A stretch of DNA of 64,000 bases from Brachypterus glaber (Eukaryota > Arthropoda > Insecta > Coleoptera > Kateretidae), in NCBI GenBank assembly GCA_958510825.1, contig OY294050.1:6983340-7047339 (forward strand), written 5' to 3'. The notes beneath the pieces are model-generated. The model ran no database searches, had not been told where the DNA came from, and saw nothing but the letters and a program-made list of their open reading frames with translations. The stretch's first letter is position 1; each line of letters begins with the position of its first letter. The translations under genes and the position numbers were made by a program. This document shows positions 1 through 10,805 of the stretch, piece by piece.

Positions 1-640
1 TGAACAAATCTTTAACTTTATTAGCTAAATGTTCCTGATCACTACTTAACTCTAAAATTCCAAATTCATTACTAGAATTAATACTATTTATTTCTACTTT
101 ATTCAAAAATTTCCAAGAATTATTTTCGAAACTTAGAGATATAGAAAATTGTTTCAAAAAATCTACTCCAAAAATAAATTCTGTTTGCAAAGTCGGTACT
201 ACTAAAATTTTTAAAACATTTACTGTATCATTGACTGTAATTGGTAACTCCACAAAACCTAAAACTTTTTGATGTGCCTTATCAGCCGTAGTTACATATG
301 GTATACTACTATTACAAATTTCTAAATTTAAACTTTTAATCAAACTAATTCCCAAATTTCCTATAACTGAACAGTTAGCGCCAGTATCTATTAATGCTAC
401 TATTTGCTTATTAGCGATACTTGCTTTTATATAAGGCCTATTATCATTTGGTAAATTTTCAAAAGGATTTAAATTTACTAAGGAAATTAAGTGATTTTTA
501 TAAAATGCTTTTACTTTTTCTAGCCAAATTGTCCAATTGAACCAATTGTCTTCGTAGCTACTAGTTATCTTACTATCAGGTATGGCCTTATGAAGTAGTG
601 AGCGTCGGCCGGGATTTCCCACTACTGCTCTACATTTTTT
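1..640 (-). CDS. Retrotransposon protease (start of pol), partial
   Basis: This is the aspartic protease region that follows gag in a Ty3/gypsy-like retrotransposon; it would cut the Gag and Pol polyproteins. The frame is open from the slippery site at 640 to the window edge and is -1 relative to gag. The active-site motif LIDTGANCSVIG is encoded at about 394-359. A later FIFGVDFLKQF segment resembles the conserved region near the end of retropepsins. The reading frame shows no stop inside the window. Reverse transcriptase and integrase, if present, lie beyond position 1. There is no in-frame start of its own, so expression would depend on frameshifting from gag. Confidence 0.85.
594..640 (-). 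promoter_or_regulatory. -1 programmed ribosomal frameshift signal between gag and pro
   Basis: The heptamer A AAA AAT (640-634, gag frame) fits the X XXY YYZ rule for tandem -1 slippage. A 7-nt spacer (633-627) is followed by a stem pairing AGTAGTG (626-620) with CACTACT (600-594), and a small GGG/CCC pairing lies inside the loop. The gag stop codon lies within the 5' arm of the stem. The -1 frame is open both here and through the protease. The components are seen directly; the efficiency is unknown. Confidence 0.75.
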
Positions 641-2136
641 TGACAATTAGAACAATCTTTTAAAAATACGTCTTTTTTTCCACAACGGTAACAAAACTTA
701 GTCCTTTTTGCAAGACATTTACTAAAAACATGATTAATTCCATTACAATTATAACATACTATTTGCTTTACTTGATTACTACTATTTACTGTACTATTAT
801 TTTCTGAACTGCTATTTTTCTGATTTTTATTACTATTAAAATTACTGCTACTATTACTACCAAAAGATTTATATCCATTATTTCTGAAATTTCTATTATA
901 GTTACCATTACTATTATTATTATTTCTAAAATTGTTACTAAAATTACTATTTGAATTTATCTGACAACAGTGCCCTTCTTTACAAACATTTTTACTACTA
1001 CTTGCTTTATTTACACAACTACTTTCCTCTGCAAAACTACTATCTTGAGTTTCTACCACATTTACCCTAGGTACTGATTTCTTATAAATTGCGTTTTTAT
1101 TTGTTACACTTTTTTGTTTCAAAATGTAAGCTTCATCTAACTTTTTACAATACTTTCTGAGGTCTTCAATCGAGTTTACTTCTACTAATGATAACGGAGT
1201 AAAATAATGTGGAAGTATCCTTTCCCTAATTGTTTTCAATTTTGTAAAATCACTAGGATAACGCAAAAGTCTCTTAAATAATGTCTCCATAGCCGCTGTA
1301 AAAATTGAAATTGACTCATCTGGTTTTTGATACTTTGCCCTGATGTCATCCCAAGTATGATCATCTACACTAGCAGACAAAAATTCTTTCTTTAATAATC
1401 CTATTAACTCTGACCAATTATTAACTGAACTTTTAACTGACAAAAACCAAGAGAGCGCCGGCTCTTTAAATAAGTCATAAGCTGTTTTAAATAAAATTTC
1501 ATCTGAGACGTTTCTACAAACTTTTAAATAATCTACTTTTTCAATGAACGAAAGTACGTCTCCAGTACCGTCAAAAGAAACACCCCATTTATAAACAGGT
1601 ACAGGCTTTATAAAGTCCGGGTCTGATCTAGCCGAAGTATTAGCTGCTGCATGAAACGTTGTGTCATTTAAAGAAATTCTTGTCATATTAGTTTCATTGA
1701 CCTTATTCTCATGCGCAGTATGAGCCTCAATCAAATCCGCCTCTAATTCTAAACAAGTGGCTTTAGAAATCTGTAAAAATTTTGTCCTATCTGCTTCTTT
1801 ATCCTTTACTTCCGGAAACCTATTTAAACGCTTATTTATGTGCGCTAGATTTGACTTTATACGAATGAGTTGAGAAATTGAGTACTCAAACTCCTCAAGT
1901 TCTTTAACTAAAGTTTTTACAATATCAATATTATCATTAATAGCTTTTACCTCATTATTGAAATTAAACTCCGGATCGACATATTTATTGTCCTCCGTTT
2001 CCCTTGCTATAGCTCTACTCAATGTTTTAATTTTCGCATTTCTATCATTCCTAGCCGTTAAAGACCTAATACGCAATTCATAATTTATTTGCTCTACCGT
2101 CAAATATCTAAGATCCATTTTATTTAAATCTTCCAT
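622..2136 (-). CDS. Retrotransposon Gag protein with zinc knuckles
   Basis: A 504-residue Gag that would form the virus-like particle and bind element RNA. The central part (about residues 180-350) has the capsid-like pattern of Ty3/gypsy Gags, including WFLSVKSSVNNW and FDGTGDVLSF. An Asn/Ser-rich low-complexity stretch (about 395-455) precedes a CX2CX4HX4C zinc knuckle (CYNCNGINHVFSKC). A second knuckle follows in which the expected His is Asp (CYRCGKKDVFLKDC). The start is the first ATG of the open frame; a roughly 900-base leader precedes it. The reading frame is intact, which suggests a fairly young insertion. It ends at TAG 624-622 just after the slippery site that leads into the protease frame. 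Clade placement (mdg1/412-like) is a guess. Confidence 0.9.
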   Translation of the reverse strand: MEDLNKMDLRYLTVEQINYELRIRSLTARNDRNAKIKTLSRAIARETEDNKYVDPEFNFNNEVKAINDNIDIVKTLVKELEEFEYSISQLIRIKSNLAHINKRLNRFPEVKDKEADRTKFLQISKATCLELEADLIEAHTAHENKVNETNMTRISLNDTTFHAAANTSARSDPDFIKPVPVYKWGVSFDGTGDVLSFIEKVDYLKVCRNVSDEILFKTAYDLFKEPALSWFLSVKSSVNNWSELIGLLKKEFLSASVDDHTWDDIRAKYQKPDESISIFTAAMETLFKRLLRYPSDFTKLKTIRERILPHYFTPLSLVEVNSIEDLRKYCKKLDEAYILKQKSVTNKNAIYKKSVPRVNVVETQDSSFAEESSCVNKASSSKNVCKEGHCCQINSNSNFSNNFRNNNNSNGNYNRNFRNNGYKSFGSNSSSNFNSNKNQKNSSSENNSTVNSSNQVKQIVCYNCNGINHVFSKCLAKRTKFCYRCGKKDVFLKDCSNCQKNVEQ

Positions 2137-3034
2137 GATTAAAATTTTAATTTATTACTAAAATTTACTATCAAAAATCTGTCAAAATCTGTCAAAAATC
2201 TTTCGCAATCTCTCTTTAAATAGTCAATATTCTTTCTAAAAATATTCACTCTCAAAAATCTTTTGAAAATCTTTCAGAAATCTTTCAAAAATCTCTCGCA
2301 ATCTCACTCAAAATTTGCAATATTTTTTCAAAAATACTTGCCCTGTCCGCCACTCTTTTTTAGATTCGGATCGGAACCAAAAACTCCACGATTTATTCTC
2401 GCGTACTACTACACCTTTTTTGTTCACCCTGTATATTTCAGAATTTCACAAACTCAAAAAATCTCTCATCTTTCATCAAACTTTAATCCATTCTATATAT
2501 TTTAGAATTTCATAACCAAAAACCTCTCAACTTTATTTTCTCCTATATATTTTAGAACTAAAATAACTCACTGGCCAAACTTTTCTCTCTTTATTTTACT
2601 CTATATATTTCAGAATTAAAATAATCAAAACTATGCACCAAAATGTTTGCTTTTCAAAAAAAATTCTCTCTAACTTTTATTTTTACCCTGTATATTTCAG
2701 AATCAAAAATAACCAAAAACTGTACCACTGCGTCCAATACTTTTTTTATTACGATCCTATATATTTTAGAATTCGAATAAAACTCAAAACTTTACCCTTT
2801 TGGTACTCTCAACCTATCCGTGGTTTCTTTTCTCCCTGTATACACCAAACTATTTTTTAAACATTGCACACCTATTGTTTAAATCAAATCAACAACCATA
2901 TCCAGTTTTGTCTAAATATCTTAAAAATATCTTAAAAATATCTCAAAAAAAATTTTTTTTTTTTTTTTTTTACTTTATATTTTTTTCACAAACTTCAAAA
3001 ATTTAAAAGTTAAACTAGCTTAATCCCACGTTAT
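2137..3034 (-). other. Long untranslated leader of the LTR retrotransposon
   Basis: This AT-rich stretch lies between the candidate primer binding site and the gag start. It has short open frames on the other strand but no recognisable protein. The half nearest gag is rich in AATCT/CAAAAATCT repeats (about 2165-2310), and the middle holds the degenerate repeats listed separately. A T-rich run lies at about 2949-2970. Its leader role is inferred from position. Confidence 0.6.
2427..2775. repeat. Six degenerate CCTATATATTTYAGAATT units in the leader
   Basis: On the plus strand the core CCTGTATATTTCAGAATT or CCTATATATTTTAGAATT recurs at about 2428, 2492, 2542, 2600, 2687 and 2755, each followed by an A-rich tail and spaced 50-90 bases apart. 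It lies in the retroelement leader, between the candidate primer binding site and gag. The function is unknown; it may be a regulatory or packaging region, or simply slippage-driven expansion. Confidence 0.7.
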
Positions 3035-3044
3035 TTGGGCGCCA
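3035..3044 (-). other. Candidate primer binding site (tRNA-Lys-like)
   Basis: On the minus strand TGGCGCCCAA follows GGTACACAA, the arrangement expected for a primer binding site just inside a 5' LTR ending in ..CA. TGGCGCCCAA matches the 3' end complement of insect tRNA-Lys used by gypsy-type elements, but the homology breaks after ten bases (AATAACGTGGG follows). A second TGGCGCCCAA occurs at 3218-3227, so the choice between them is uncertain. Confidence 0.5.
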
Positions 3045-5280
3045 TTGTGTACCGCGTTTTCCTGTCTAGAATAAGTAAAAACTAAAAAATTATCAGGCGC
3101 TGCCCTGGTTACTTATTATAGAAAAGAAAATGTACGGTTGCGATCGGCTAACTGGCATCAGTACGGGCACAGGGGTTCATGGATTAAAAATTATGATAAT
3201 AAGCTTAGTTTAACACCTTGGGCGCCAGAATCTTGTAAACATACATGTGCTTGGCAGTTTATGTGTTAAGATTCAAACACATAAAAAATAATGTACTAGA
3301 ATATTAATTATCTTTTACAGCATGTATAAACCTGAAAAATAACTATGATTTGAATTGATTTGTATATCTTGTGTTGATTATAATTTAAACAAAAACTCAA
3401 ATATGTGCTGTTACAATGTTTATTTAAAATGACAAGTAGACAACTTTAATTAATCATATTAATTAAAATAAAATTATAAATTACCAAAAGTAAGGTGAAA
3501 AGACCCCATTGCGAAATATAAAAAAAAAATGTGGTGAACTACCCTATTGCAAAAATGTTAAAATATGTATACCAAAATTATTATGGTGAATAACCCAAAT
3601 AAAAACAGTAATATAAGGTATGTGTTAATAAGTGAAAAATAGTAATCTAGGCGTACGGCCCAAAGTTGCAACTTTGTTTACAAACCAACCTAGAATATTC
3701 ATAATAAAATAGAGCACCTTAATAAATATTAAAATTTGAGAACTTGGATATTTTACCAAAAATAAATATAGTAAACCGCATTTTCATTATTTACACTAAA
3801 ACTATAAAAACCTGTTAATTAAAGTTGTCCCTGGAACGACCAAATACGTTGTCCCACTCCCTGATGATGTACGTCTCTGTGCAGAACATTTCCTTGTCCT
3901 TGCCTTGAGAACTCCTTACAAATTTGAACAAGTTTGAAACTCAAACGCTTGAGGATCCATTGAAACGTTTGTAAACCTCTTGGCTTAAAAACGGTACTGC
4001 AATTTACTGAACATCTTGAAAAATCTTGAAAACTCTTGAAAACTAATGTGGAAAATTGAAGAACACCTCAATGAAAATTGAAGTTAAAGTTGAAGTGGAA
4101 AGCTTCGCCATCGATACTCGTAAAATTTGAGATAACGGTAACGTTGTAAAATATAAAAGCTTCACCAACAATATTCATAAAATTTGGGATAGAGGTATCG
4201 TCAAAACATTCGAAGAACGTTAGAACAGAAATGGAAAAGCTTCACCAACAATCCAGTCCAAAACTGAATTAATTGGAGCAGTAAGTGCTGAATACTAGAA
4301 TACTCTGCAGCCTGAAGCCTTCATCTGTACGCCTTTTGAAAGATGAATATTGTGGAATTTCCATTAAAACTGCTTGAACTAATTACGTAGGATTATACTA
4401 CACTTCATTACAAACTTATTGCAACATTTTTACACAAACATAAACCACGGATGGTTTCACAAAAATCAGATTCTGATTTTACGACCTGAACGCCATTGCT
4501 TGTCGTTTTGAAAAAGAACGCCTCTCCCTTCAACTCCGGCAAGGTACAAAACTCCCCCCGTGGCGAAACTGGGAACTACGAACAACAAATCGATTTTGAG
4601 GGTAGGCAACACAAAAAACATCTATTCATAATCCCAATATTACTTGAAAATAAAGAAAAAGAATACTCTAAATAAGTTTAAAATGCCTAGCCATACATCT
4701 AACAATCGTTTCATATGGTTTAAGAAATGATACGACGAAAATAAACCAACTTGAAGTCATCAGCTGACCATGCAATGCATACTGTATACCTGAATGCGGG
4801 TAGAAGTAAAACTAACCTCAAAATTAGGTAAACAATCTTTGATAATGATTTTATCCGACTTCCAGAAGCTTTAGCTGTGATTAAAAAGGTAAGACTAGCT
4901 GAAAAACATCAGTAGCTAACTCAAGTACTGAATGTAGTAGATTACTAGACGTTTGTTATTATATTTTAGGCTATCAAAAGTAAACACCAAAAATAAGACA
5001 AATTCTGTAATAAAAGAAAAATGACCCAGCAAATGGAATCAAGGACCATCGCAAGACTTCCACAAGACCATACAATAAGTCTGTACTCAATCTTATATGT
5101 GCAAATAGAAAGAAATACTAACTTCTGAAAAAATGGTAACATCGTATGATTACGTGACACAGATCAGGTAATCTTTAAAAACAGTGGCAGTCATAACTGC
5201 TACACTACGGTCCTGACCTTATAATACTATTCTAGCGCAGGCGCTGTGAATAGTATAAAAAAAGTCAATTTTCTCAAAAC
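3045..5280. other. No gene seen; probably contains the 5' LTR of the retroelement
   Basis: By position the upstream LTR of the minus-strand element should begin here, but the second LTR lies outside the window and the outer border cannot be fixed. The sequence is AT-rich without long open frames. A short palindromic segment at about 5222-5258 (ATACTATTCTAGCGC...GTGAATAGTAT) recurs at about 63508-63545. Confidence 0.5.
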
Positions 5281-5630
5281 AATAAAAATGCAGAACGACC
5301 TTCTTGCTTAGAAAGGCAGAATAGTCATTGGTTTGGAATTAATTTGTGCAGATCGGTCGGTCAGTGGCTTCCCCTTTCAGTTCACAGAAGAAAGACATTT
5401 GGGTTCGTCACAGGGAATAGGGACCTGCTTGTCGAATATAAGAGTGTCCATAAATGAGGACATTATTGCAAAACTTCATCAACTGAAATGGATTTGTTAA
5501 GTTTTGCAATAATGCGCCGTGAACAATTTACTGTCTGCCACACGATAAGAAAGCTCCAACGAAAGGGGGAGGTATCACGGAAAAGTTTGTCGAAAAAGTT
5601 GGTAAAATATGGTAAAATTGTAAATTATAG

Positions 5631-5890
5631 ACGGTGCCACATTTATAGTAGAATGTTTATATTTAAAACAGATTAGATTAAACTTTATTATATTAAATAC
5701 GTATTTATCTTATATAGCTCGATGCACAGAACAAAAATAAAACAAATTAAAGCCGGACCAGTAATTATTTATTGCTACAAATGCCTTGTGGGTGTGGCAA
5801 AATCTTTTGTGAAATCTGATTGGATAGGGTCGAACGTTGACTGGCTAGAATCAGTCCACGTGGACTGGATAAAAATACATTAGTTTAAAT
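5631..5890 (+). repeat. Dispersed repeat, inverted copy at 34545-34825
   Basis: This stretch (ACATTTATAGTAGAATGTTT... GATTGGATAGGGTCGAACG ... ATTTAAATGAGTCT region) is found inverted at 34545-34825 with clear similarity over about 260 bases, and a shorter trace occurs at about 26205-26250. It is a non-coding mobile element remnant of unknown class. The upstream part (about 5461-5515) holds a short inverted repeat ATTATTGCAAAACTT/AAGTTTTGCAATAAT. Confidence 0.65.
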
Positions 5891-6785
5891 GAGTCTAAAA
5901 TTATGCAACGTCCCGATTGGACGAACAGATAAAAATAATCGAACGTAAAAAAAAATTCTTATAACTCTGGCAGAGACTATTTGTATGATTTATGCAATAA
6001 ATGTTATTATTTGTCTTGCAGTTTGCGGCAGTAAGAAACAAAGAAGTGACCATTCTGGTGGCCGACCCCACTTCAGTTTAACCTTGTGCTTCGACTGAAC
6101 CGTCGATGATGACTAAGTCCACCAAGTGCTCGGGTTGACCTATAGTCTTGTTCTTTTGCTTTTGTTGGTATGATCACACAGTGAATGACACCGACAATAA
6201 TTATGATATTCTTCACAACGCGCAAGCGCCTGTCCGCCTGATGTCACGTTTTTTGTGTACACAATAACTCAAGAATTAATTATCAGATCGACTCGAAATT
6301 TTCAGGAAAAATCAAGTTCTATGAGAAGAAGATCGTTTTAAAAACAATAAGAAAAAAGTTATGGAGGTTGGAAAAAATCGAAAAAAGGAGTAGTAGGATT
6401 GACGCAACTATTTCAGGAAAAAATACTTTTATTATAAGGATCAATCTTCTCAATTAAAAAAAAAACATTCAAAAACAACAAATATCAGGCGCGCATTTGA
6501 AGAGAAAATAAATATAGGTAGTGTAACAATAAACTTCACGGCTTGTTTTACTTTCGCACGTACCAACGGAGGAAGCGCCGTTCCATAATGGAACGTCCAT
6601 TATCATATTAAATTTCAACTTCATTAGTCGAGTTAGGGTTTAAATATTAATATTTACATACATATATGTATCATCAAGGGCGGGCATATCATACATTGTA
6701 GGATTCATACAATCAAGAGGGGTTTGTGTATGCCTAGAGTATACCTAGGGGTGACGGGCCTTTGTTGGGGGAGGGAGTGGCAGAA
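5891..6785. other. Non-coding, low-grade repeats
   Basis: No gene was found. At about 6250-6300 an ACAATAACTCAAGAATT block resembles the inverted sequence at about 63350-63400 and the GATAACTCAAGAACG family seen elsewhere. A short palindrome GTTCCATAATGGAAC lies at about 6580. Confidence 0.4.
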
Positions 6786-7300
6786 AATAGTATATTAAAG
6801 TACTAGTTTCATAACATACGTTTTTAGCGCACGAGTACAAGTTTAGAAAACGAGCCGCTTGCGGCGAGTTTTCTAAAGTACTAGTGCGCTAAAAACGTGC
6901 TATGAAACGAGTGCTTTATACAATTTTTTCTATTTTGCTCTAAAATTCAAAAAAAACTTACATTTAAATAGATGACTGATTTAGGGATTTTTGTTTTGGA
7001 TTGGCATTACAGTTTAAAATTCTAAAAACAAATGATATTTTAATATATTTTATAGTCATCTCTTCTCTTTTTTACTGCAATTAACCAAGCCACAATTTTA
7101 ACATGGTAAAAATAACCTAAACACAAAATTTTGTAGAAAATTCAACCTTAAAGCGACACTGACATTTGCACGGAAAACGTCAAGCGATAGGCCAGGTCTG
7201 TTGCCAACCCAAAAGAACAAAAAGTACAGACCTCTTATGGGCCTATAAGAACACGCAAAATGCGTATGATTATGAGCTTATAAGAGTCGCAAAATAGAAA
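6786..7300 (+). repeat. Dispersed repeat with a 110-bp hairpin head (family P, copy 1)
   Basis: The head is a palindrome: TAGCGCACGAGTACAAGTTT...CTAAAGTACTAGTGCGCTA around a GC-rich tip (CCGCTTGCGG). A 350-base non-coding body follows (ATTTTTTCTATTTTGCTC... to GAGTCGCAAAATAGAAA). The same body recurs at 47655-48080, and head plus partial body at 39817-40210. Palindrome-only forms lie at 14450-14680 and 16193-16430. No coding capacity is seen. Confidence 0.75.
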
Positions 7301-8340
7301 AAGAATTTTTACGACTAAAAAGAAAGGTCCTCGGCTCTGCAAAAAGGCTTTATCCATGCCAAAAAATGTTGATGACTAAAAAAGAAAGGTTTTCGCCTCA
7401 AAGAATTTCCCAACTTAATTTTCCTGCTAACTACTACTAACTATTTTTCTACTAACTACTAAGTTTGATGACTAAAAAAAACAAGCTCACCGCCTCTACC
7501 AGAAACTAGAAGTGGGCTTACATCGAGGTGTACTTTTTTCGACGAGTGACTCGCCCTCCAGTAAGAACCCTGCAATCATTGTTGAATCACGTAAGTATAA
7601 TTAAGTTTTTAACCATCGTAAAAATTATTTTATTGGTGCCTTCGAGAGTATTATAATGGAAATTTCTCACGTCGAAGCGTGGAAGTATTTTAAGCCAAAA
7701 TACCTAGCTTTTTTTCAGGCGAAACATTTCGTTGAATTAAACGCAAATATGTACGTTATTTTGGGCGTATTTATGTAAAAATTGATATTGTCGTTAAATG
7801 TGAAAAACTTTATATTTAAACCGTAACTGTTACAGCTGTTACCTAGGTATTTATAGTAAATGTAAAGACATGATTCCAAATCCAAACAACTGCGGATTTG
7901 AGGGACAGCGGGCCGCCTCTCCCTAACTTAAAAAATTGTGTACAAATATCTCGGGAAAGTCAGTTTCTTAGAGTGCATTAATAAGGCTAAATATGACTAA
8001 ATATTTTTGAACATAAATTATTTCGATGTTTTGCATGTATGTCTACGATATTTTATCCGTTTTGTGACGTGCTTTTTGCATGAAACACCTATAAATTTTA
8101 CCTTTATCTGTTTTCGTAGTATTGCATACACAATGTGCAGTGTTTACAATGAAATTAGAAAATTCAAAACAAAGAGAAAGTCTTCTAGGTACTCTAATTT
8201 CGAACAAAAACATTAAATTCACATTGTGTGTTACAACGCAACGTATCATCATTATTTTTATACTCTTAACTCTAAAAGAAGAACACTTTAGTTAATTCGC
8301 CCTGTACTGTCATGAAACTTGGACAATAGGGATGATAGAT
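7301..8340. other. Non-coding; tandem-like GATGACTAAAAAAGAAAGG block
   Basis: No gene is recognised. From about 7310 to 7480 a motif of the type GACTAAAAAGAAAGG recurs three times in loosely tandem fashion. The rest is AT-rich without open frames of note. Overlapping 69-codon frames on both strands at about 8007-8252 lack any recognisable feature. Confidence 0.4.
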
Positions 8341-8366
8341 ATTAAAATGCAGGCTTAGTTTACACC

Positions 8367-8475
8367 ATGGTTACTATATTTTAAATCCAGATACTTTTTA
8401 TCTACCTACCTCTCCAAACAGAGATAGGCAGATAAAAAGTACCTGAACTTAAAATATAGTACCCACTCAACCATA
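8367..8475. repeat. Hairpin-forming inverted repeat
   Basis: The left arm (ATGGTTACTATATTTTAA... ATACTTTTTATCTACC) pairs with the right arm (GGCAGATAAAAAGTACC...TTAAAATATAGTACCC) around a short loop. This is the form of a small foldback element. Confidence 0.6.
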
Positions 8476-8499
8476 GTTGTTTGAAATGTGGTGCTATAG

Positions 8500-8860
8500 A
8501 ACAAAGATAAAATGGTCAGACAGAGTTACAAACGAACGAGAGCGCCTTGGAGAGAATTGGACGGCTTTTTGCAGAAAGAAACCATCCCACAAATTTTTAA
8601 AGGACCCCGCACGTTTCTTATGGAAAATGGCACCCGGCAAATTCGCTGAAATTTCGTAGAAAGGTAGTGCGGGTCCTTTGAAACTCCTACAGCATAGGAT
8701 CGTTCCTTACAGTAATACTGCAAAAAGCCCTTCAATTAGGAAAAAGCGTATTTTTTTGAAAGGGCTACGTAAGTAAAGGGATTAAATGGTATGAGAGAGC
8801 GGGCAGGTCTAGAATGGAATACTGCTCACAAATAATAAAGGATGTAGGGTGCAAACAAAA
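8500..8860 (+). repeat. Dispersed repeat with nested inverted arms
   Basis: It shares CAGAGTTACAA..CG, GGAGAGAAT and TACTGCTCACAAATAATAAA with 45360-45573, so the two are copies of one family. Inside, GGACCCCGCAC pairs with GTGCGGGTCC and GCTTTTTGCAG with CTGCAAAAAGC, forming a stem that the other copy largely lacks. Non-coding. Confidence 0.6.
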
Positions 8861-9891
8861 AATACCGGATTGTCCTTTGAAATGGGACGCAACTACCCAA
8901 ACTCACACAGCAGCCGGTACTCTTGCTTTACATTATTGTAATACAATTGTTTTATTAAAGAATCAATTGAATGTACATATACATTATAACACTATAGCGT
9001 TTTTATATTCCGCAGAAGATTATGATAATGAATTTCTATTGCATAACTGTTTATAAAATAATCGAGGCCGTAAAAACCGCCTTAATTGGGATCGCCGGAA
9101 ACGGCTATAAACCGGAAAGGAATATATACATAGTTATGCGCCAGAGAAGGCCTTGTCTAGGATATTTGGCAATATTCAGGAGCATACTAAGTATGCCAGT
9201 GGCATAATGCAAGACTTCCATAAAATAGTATATTGTTTTACTAAGGGAGCGTTCAAGTATTACGTAACACAAAATTTGGCCATTTTTGACCAAACATTTT
9301 ATAAGTTTATAATTTTTTAAGTGTTACGTAACTTTTTACTGTAAAAAATAGATCACTTCTATCTAGTGTGTTCAGTTATAAACTATGAACATTTTATTAC
9401 GCTTGGGCGTAGCTCCCTTACAACTCGTATTTGGTCATATATTTATAGGAACTTTTTATTTAATGAATATTTTAATTAAAATAAGCTGCGTTAGTTCTAA
9501 CTTAGAACTTCTAAGATTTTATATATTTTGTACATATTTTTATATTTGAGGCCCATTTGTGCATTAGTATGTTCGTGCTTCTGAGGCGTAACTGCGTTAT
9601 TTTCGCGTGGGTGGCCCCCAACGCACGGGCACATGGAATCTTAAAACTGAAACGGTTATTGTAAATATTTGGAATATCTTGTTGGCATGTGAGATTCTGT
9701 TTTGACAGACTTCCAAGAAAATAAAAATACTGATTAATTTTAATTGACTTTAATTTAAAGGAAGTTTACAATATCTATAAACTTGATATAAACTGGCAGA
9801 CATTCGACTTTGTTAAATAATACTTTTTCAGTTTACGGGGGGCTTATAGGACCCTTTTAATAAATTGCTATAATGGCAATTATCTAGACTC
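8861..9891. other. Non-coding; one inverted-repeat fragment
   Basis: No gene was found. At 9242-9320, GGGAGCGTTCAAGTATTACG is followed about 60 bases later by AAGTGTTACGTAAC, a partial inverted pair; the same terminus recurs at about 12137, 49624 (inverted) and 57303. Confidence 0.4.
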
Positions 9892-10199
9892 AGGGCCGTA
9901 AAGAGTGCGAGGGGGTTGGGTAGTGTTTCCCCCCCGGGCCCGGAGTTCTGAGGGGGCTAGAATTTTTTCATTTTTATTCATAAAAATTTTCGAGGAGTTA
10001 AATCAAAAATTTTCAAGAGGCAAAAAAAAATTTTTTGGGGGCCCGGATTTATCTCGGGTTCTCGGGGGAGAGGGGAGGGCAGGATAAGTTTTTTTTTTAG
10101 TTATCAAAATTTTTCAGGAGGTAATAAAATTTTTCTTATGAATGTTTTTAAGCCTTCTAAAGGGCCCACGAGTTTAATAGTTGGTTAGTCCGGCTCTGA
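9892..10199. mobile_element. Small non-autonomous element with CAGGGCCG termini
   Basis: It begins CAGGGCCGTAAAGAG and ends TTAGTCCGGCTCTG, giving imperfect CAGRGCCG terminal inverted repeats. The interior has G-rich and AAAATTTT stretches but no coding sequence. Similar termini mark 46147-46935 and perhaps 24353-26010. CAGGG-type ends are common in hAT-like elements, but I see no clear 8-bp target duplication here. Confidence 0.5.
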
Positions 10200-10681
10200 A
10201 CATAATAATTAAATGACGAATATATTATTTAAAATTCCTGAACAATAATAATTATTGTGAATCATTTTTAAATACCTATATGGAATACTTTAAAAAGTAT
10301 ATTTTTTTTATTCAACAGCTATAAAAAATCCAAGAAAACGAGAAAATATATATAGTTCGTCCAATTATGCAAGATAGTAGTTTAAAATTCCCGCGATTTT
10401 TAAGCTACATCTTTGGTTAAAAACTCGTACCTTTTAACATATAAAATATTGTGACATTTTTTGTCTATGATAATGATTGACGGTCGTTAAAGCTAATAAA
10501 AGAAGAGAAAGTTACATAAAAAATGGTTATACTTTATGTTATTTTGTATGGTATTGAAAAAGGTACTTTTTTGGTTTATTCTTCATACACTCACACTAAA
10601 TTAGCATATTCTACATATTGTACAAACGTAAATTATATTGAACACAAGGAAAACGTCAAATTTTTATGTTACAATTACAAC
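10200..10681. other. Non-coding AT-rich interval
   Basis: No open frame, RNA gene or clear repeat was recognised. Confidence 0.4.
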
Positions 10682-10805
10682 TAAAGGTCTATCCAGAGGC
10701 TCGCATAACAACCATTTTAAGATACATGACGACACATAAAGCCAGTCCTGGCATCGCATTCTTATGTACTATGCTTGTTATGCGAGTCTTTGGATAGGTC
10801 CTTTC
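10682..10805. mobile_element. MITE with CTATCCAGAGGCTCGCATAA termini (family C, copy 1)
   Basis: The terminal inverted repeats AAAGGTCTATCCAGAGGCTC and its partner ending GGATAGGTCCTTT enclose about 70 bases. Related copies lie at 52895-53047 (best preserved) and 45904-45970 (one end only). Non-coding. Confidence 0.7.

Noticed and set aside
2263..3006. Plus-strand open frames of 66-80 codons with YFRIS repeats
   Set aside because: They arise from the CCTATATATTTYAGAATT repeats in the retroelement leader and show no domain.
5222..5258. Palindrome ATACTATTCTAGCGC..GCTGTGAATAGTAT as a regulatory site
   Set aside because: The same palindrome recurs at 63508-63545 in an unrelated context, so it is more likely a repeat end.
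6720..8260. Searched for exons of a further gene left of TPS
   Set aside because: No stretch with conserved-looking codons and paired splice sites; the interval is explained by repeats or has no signal.
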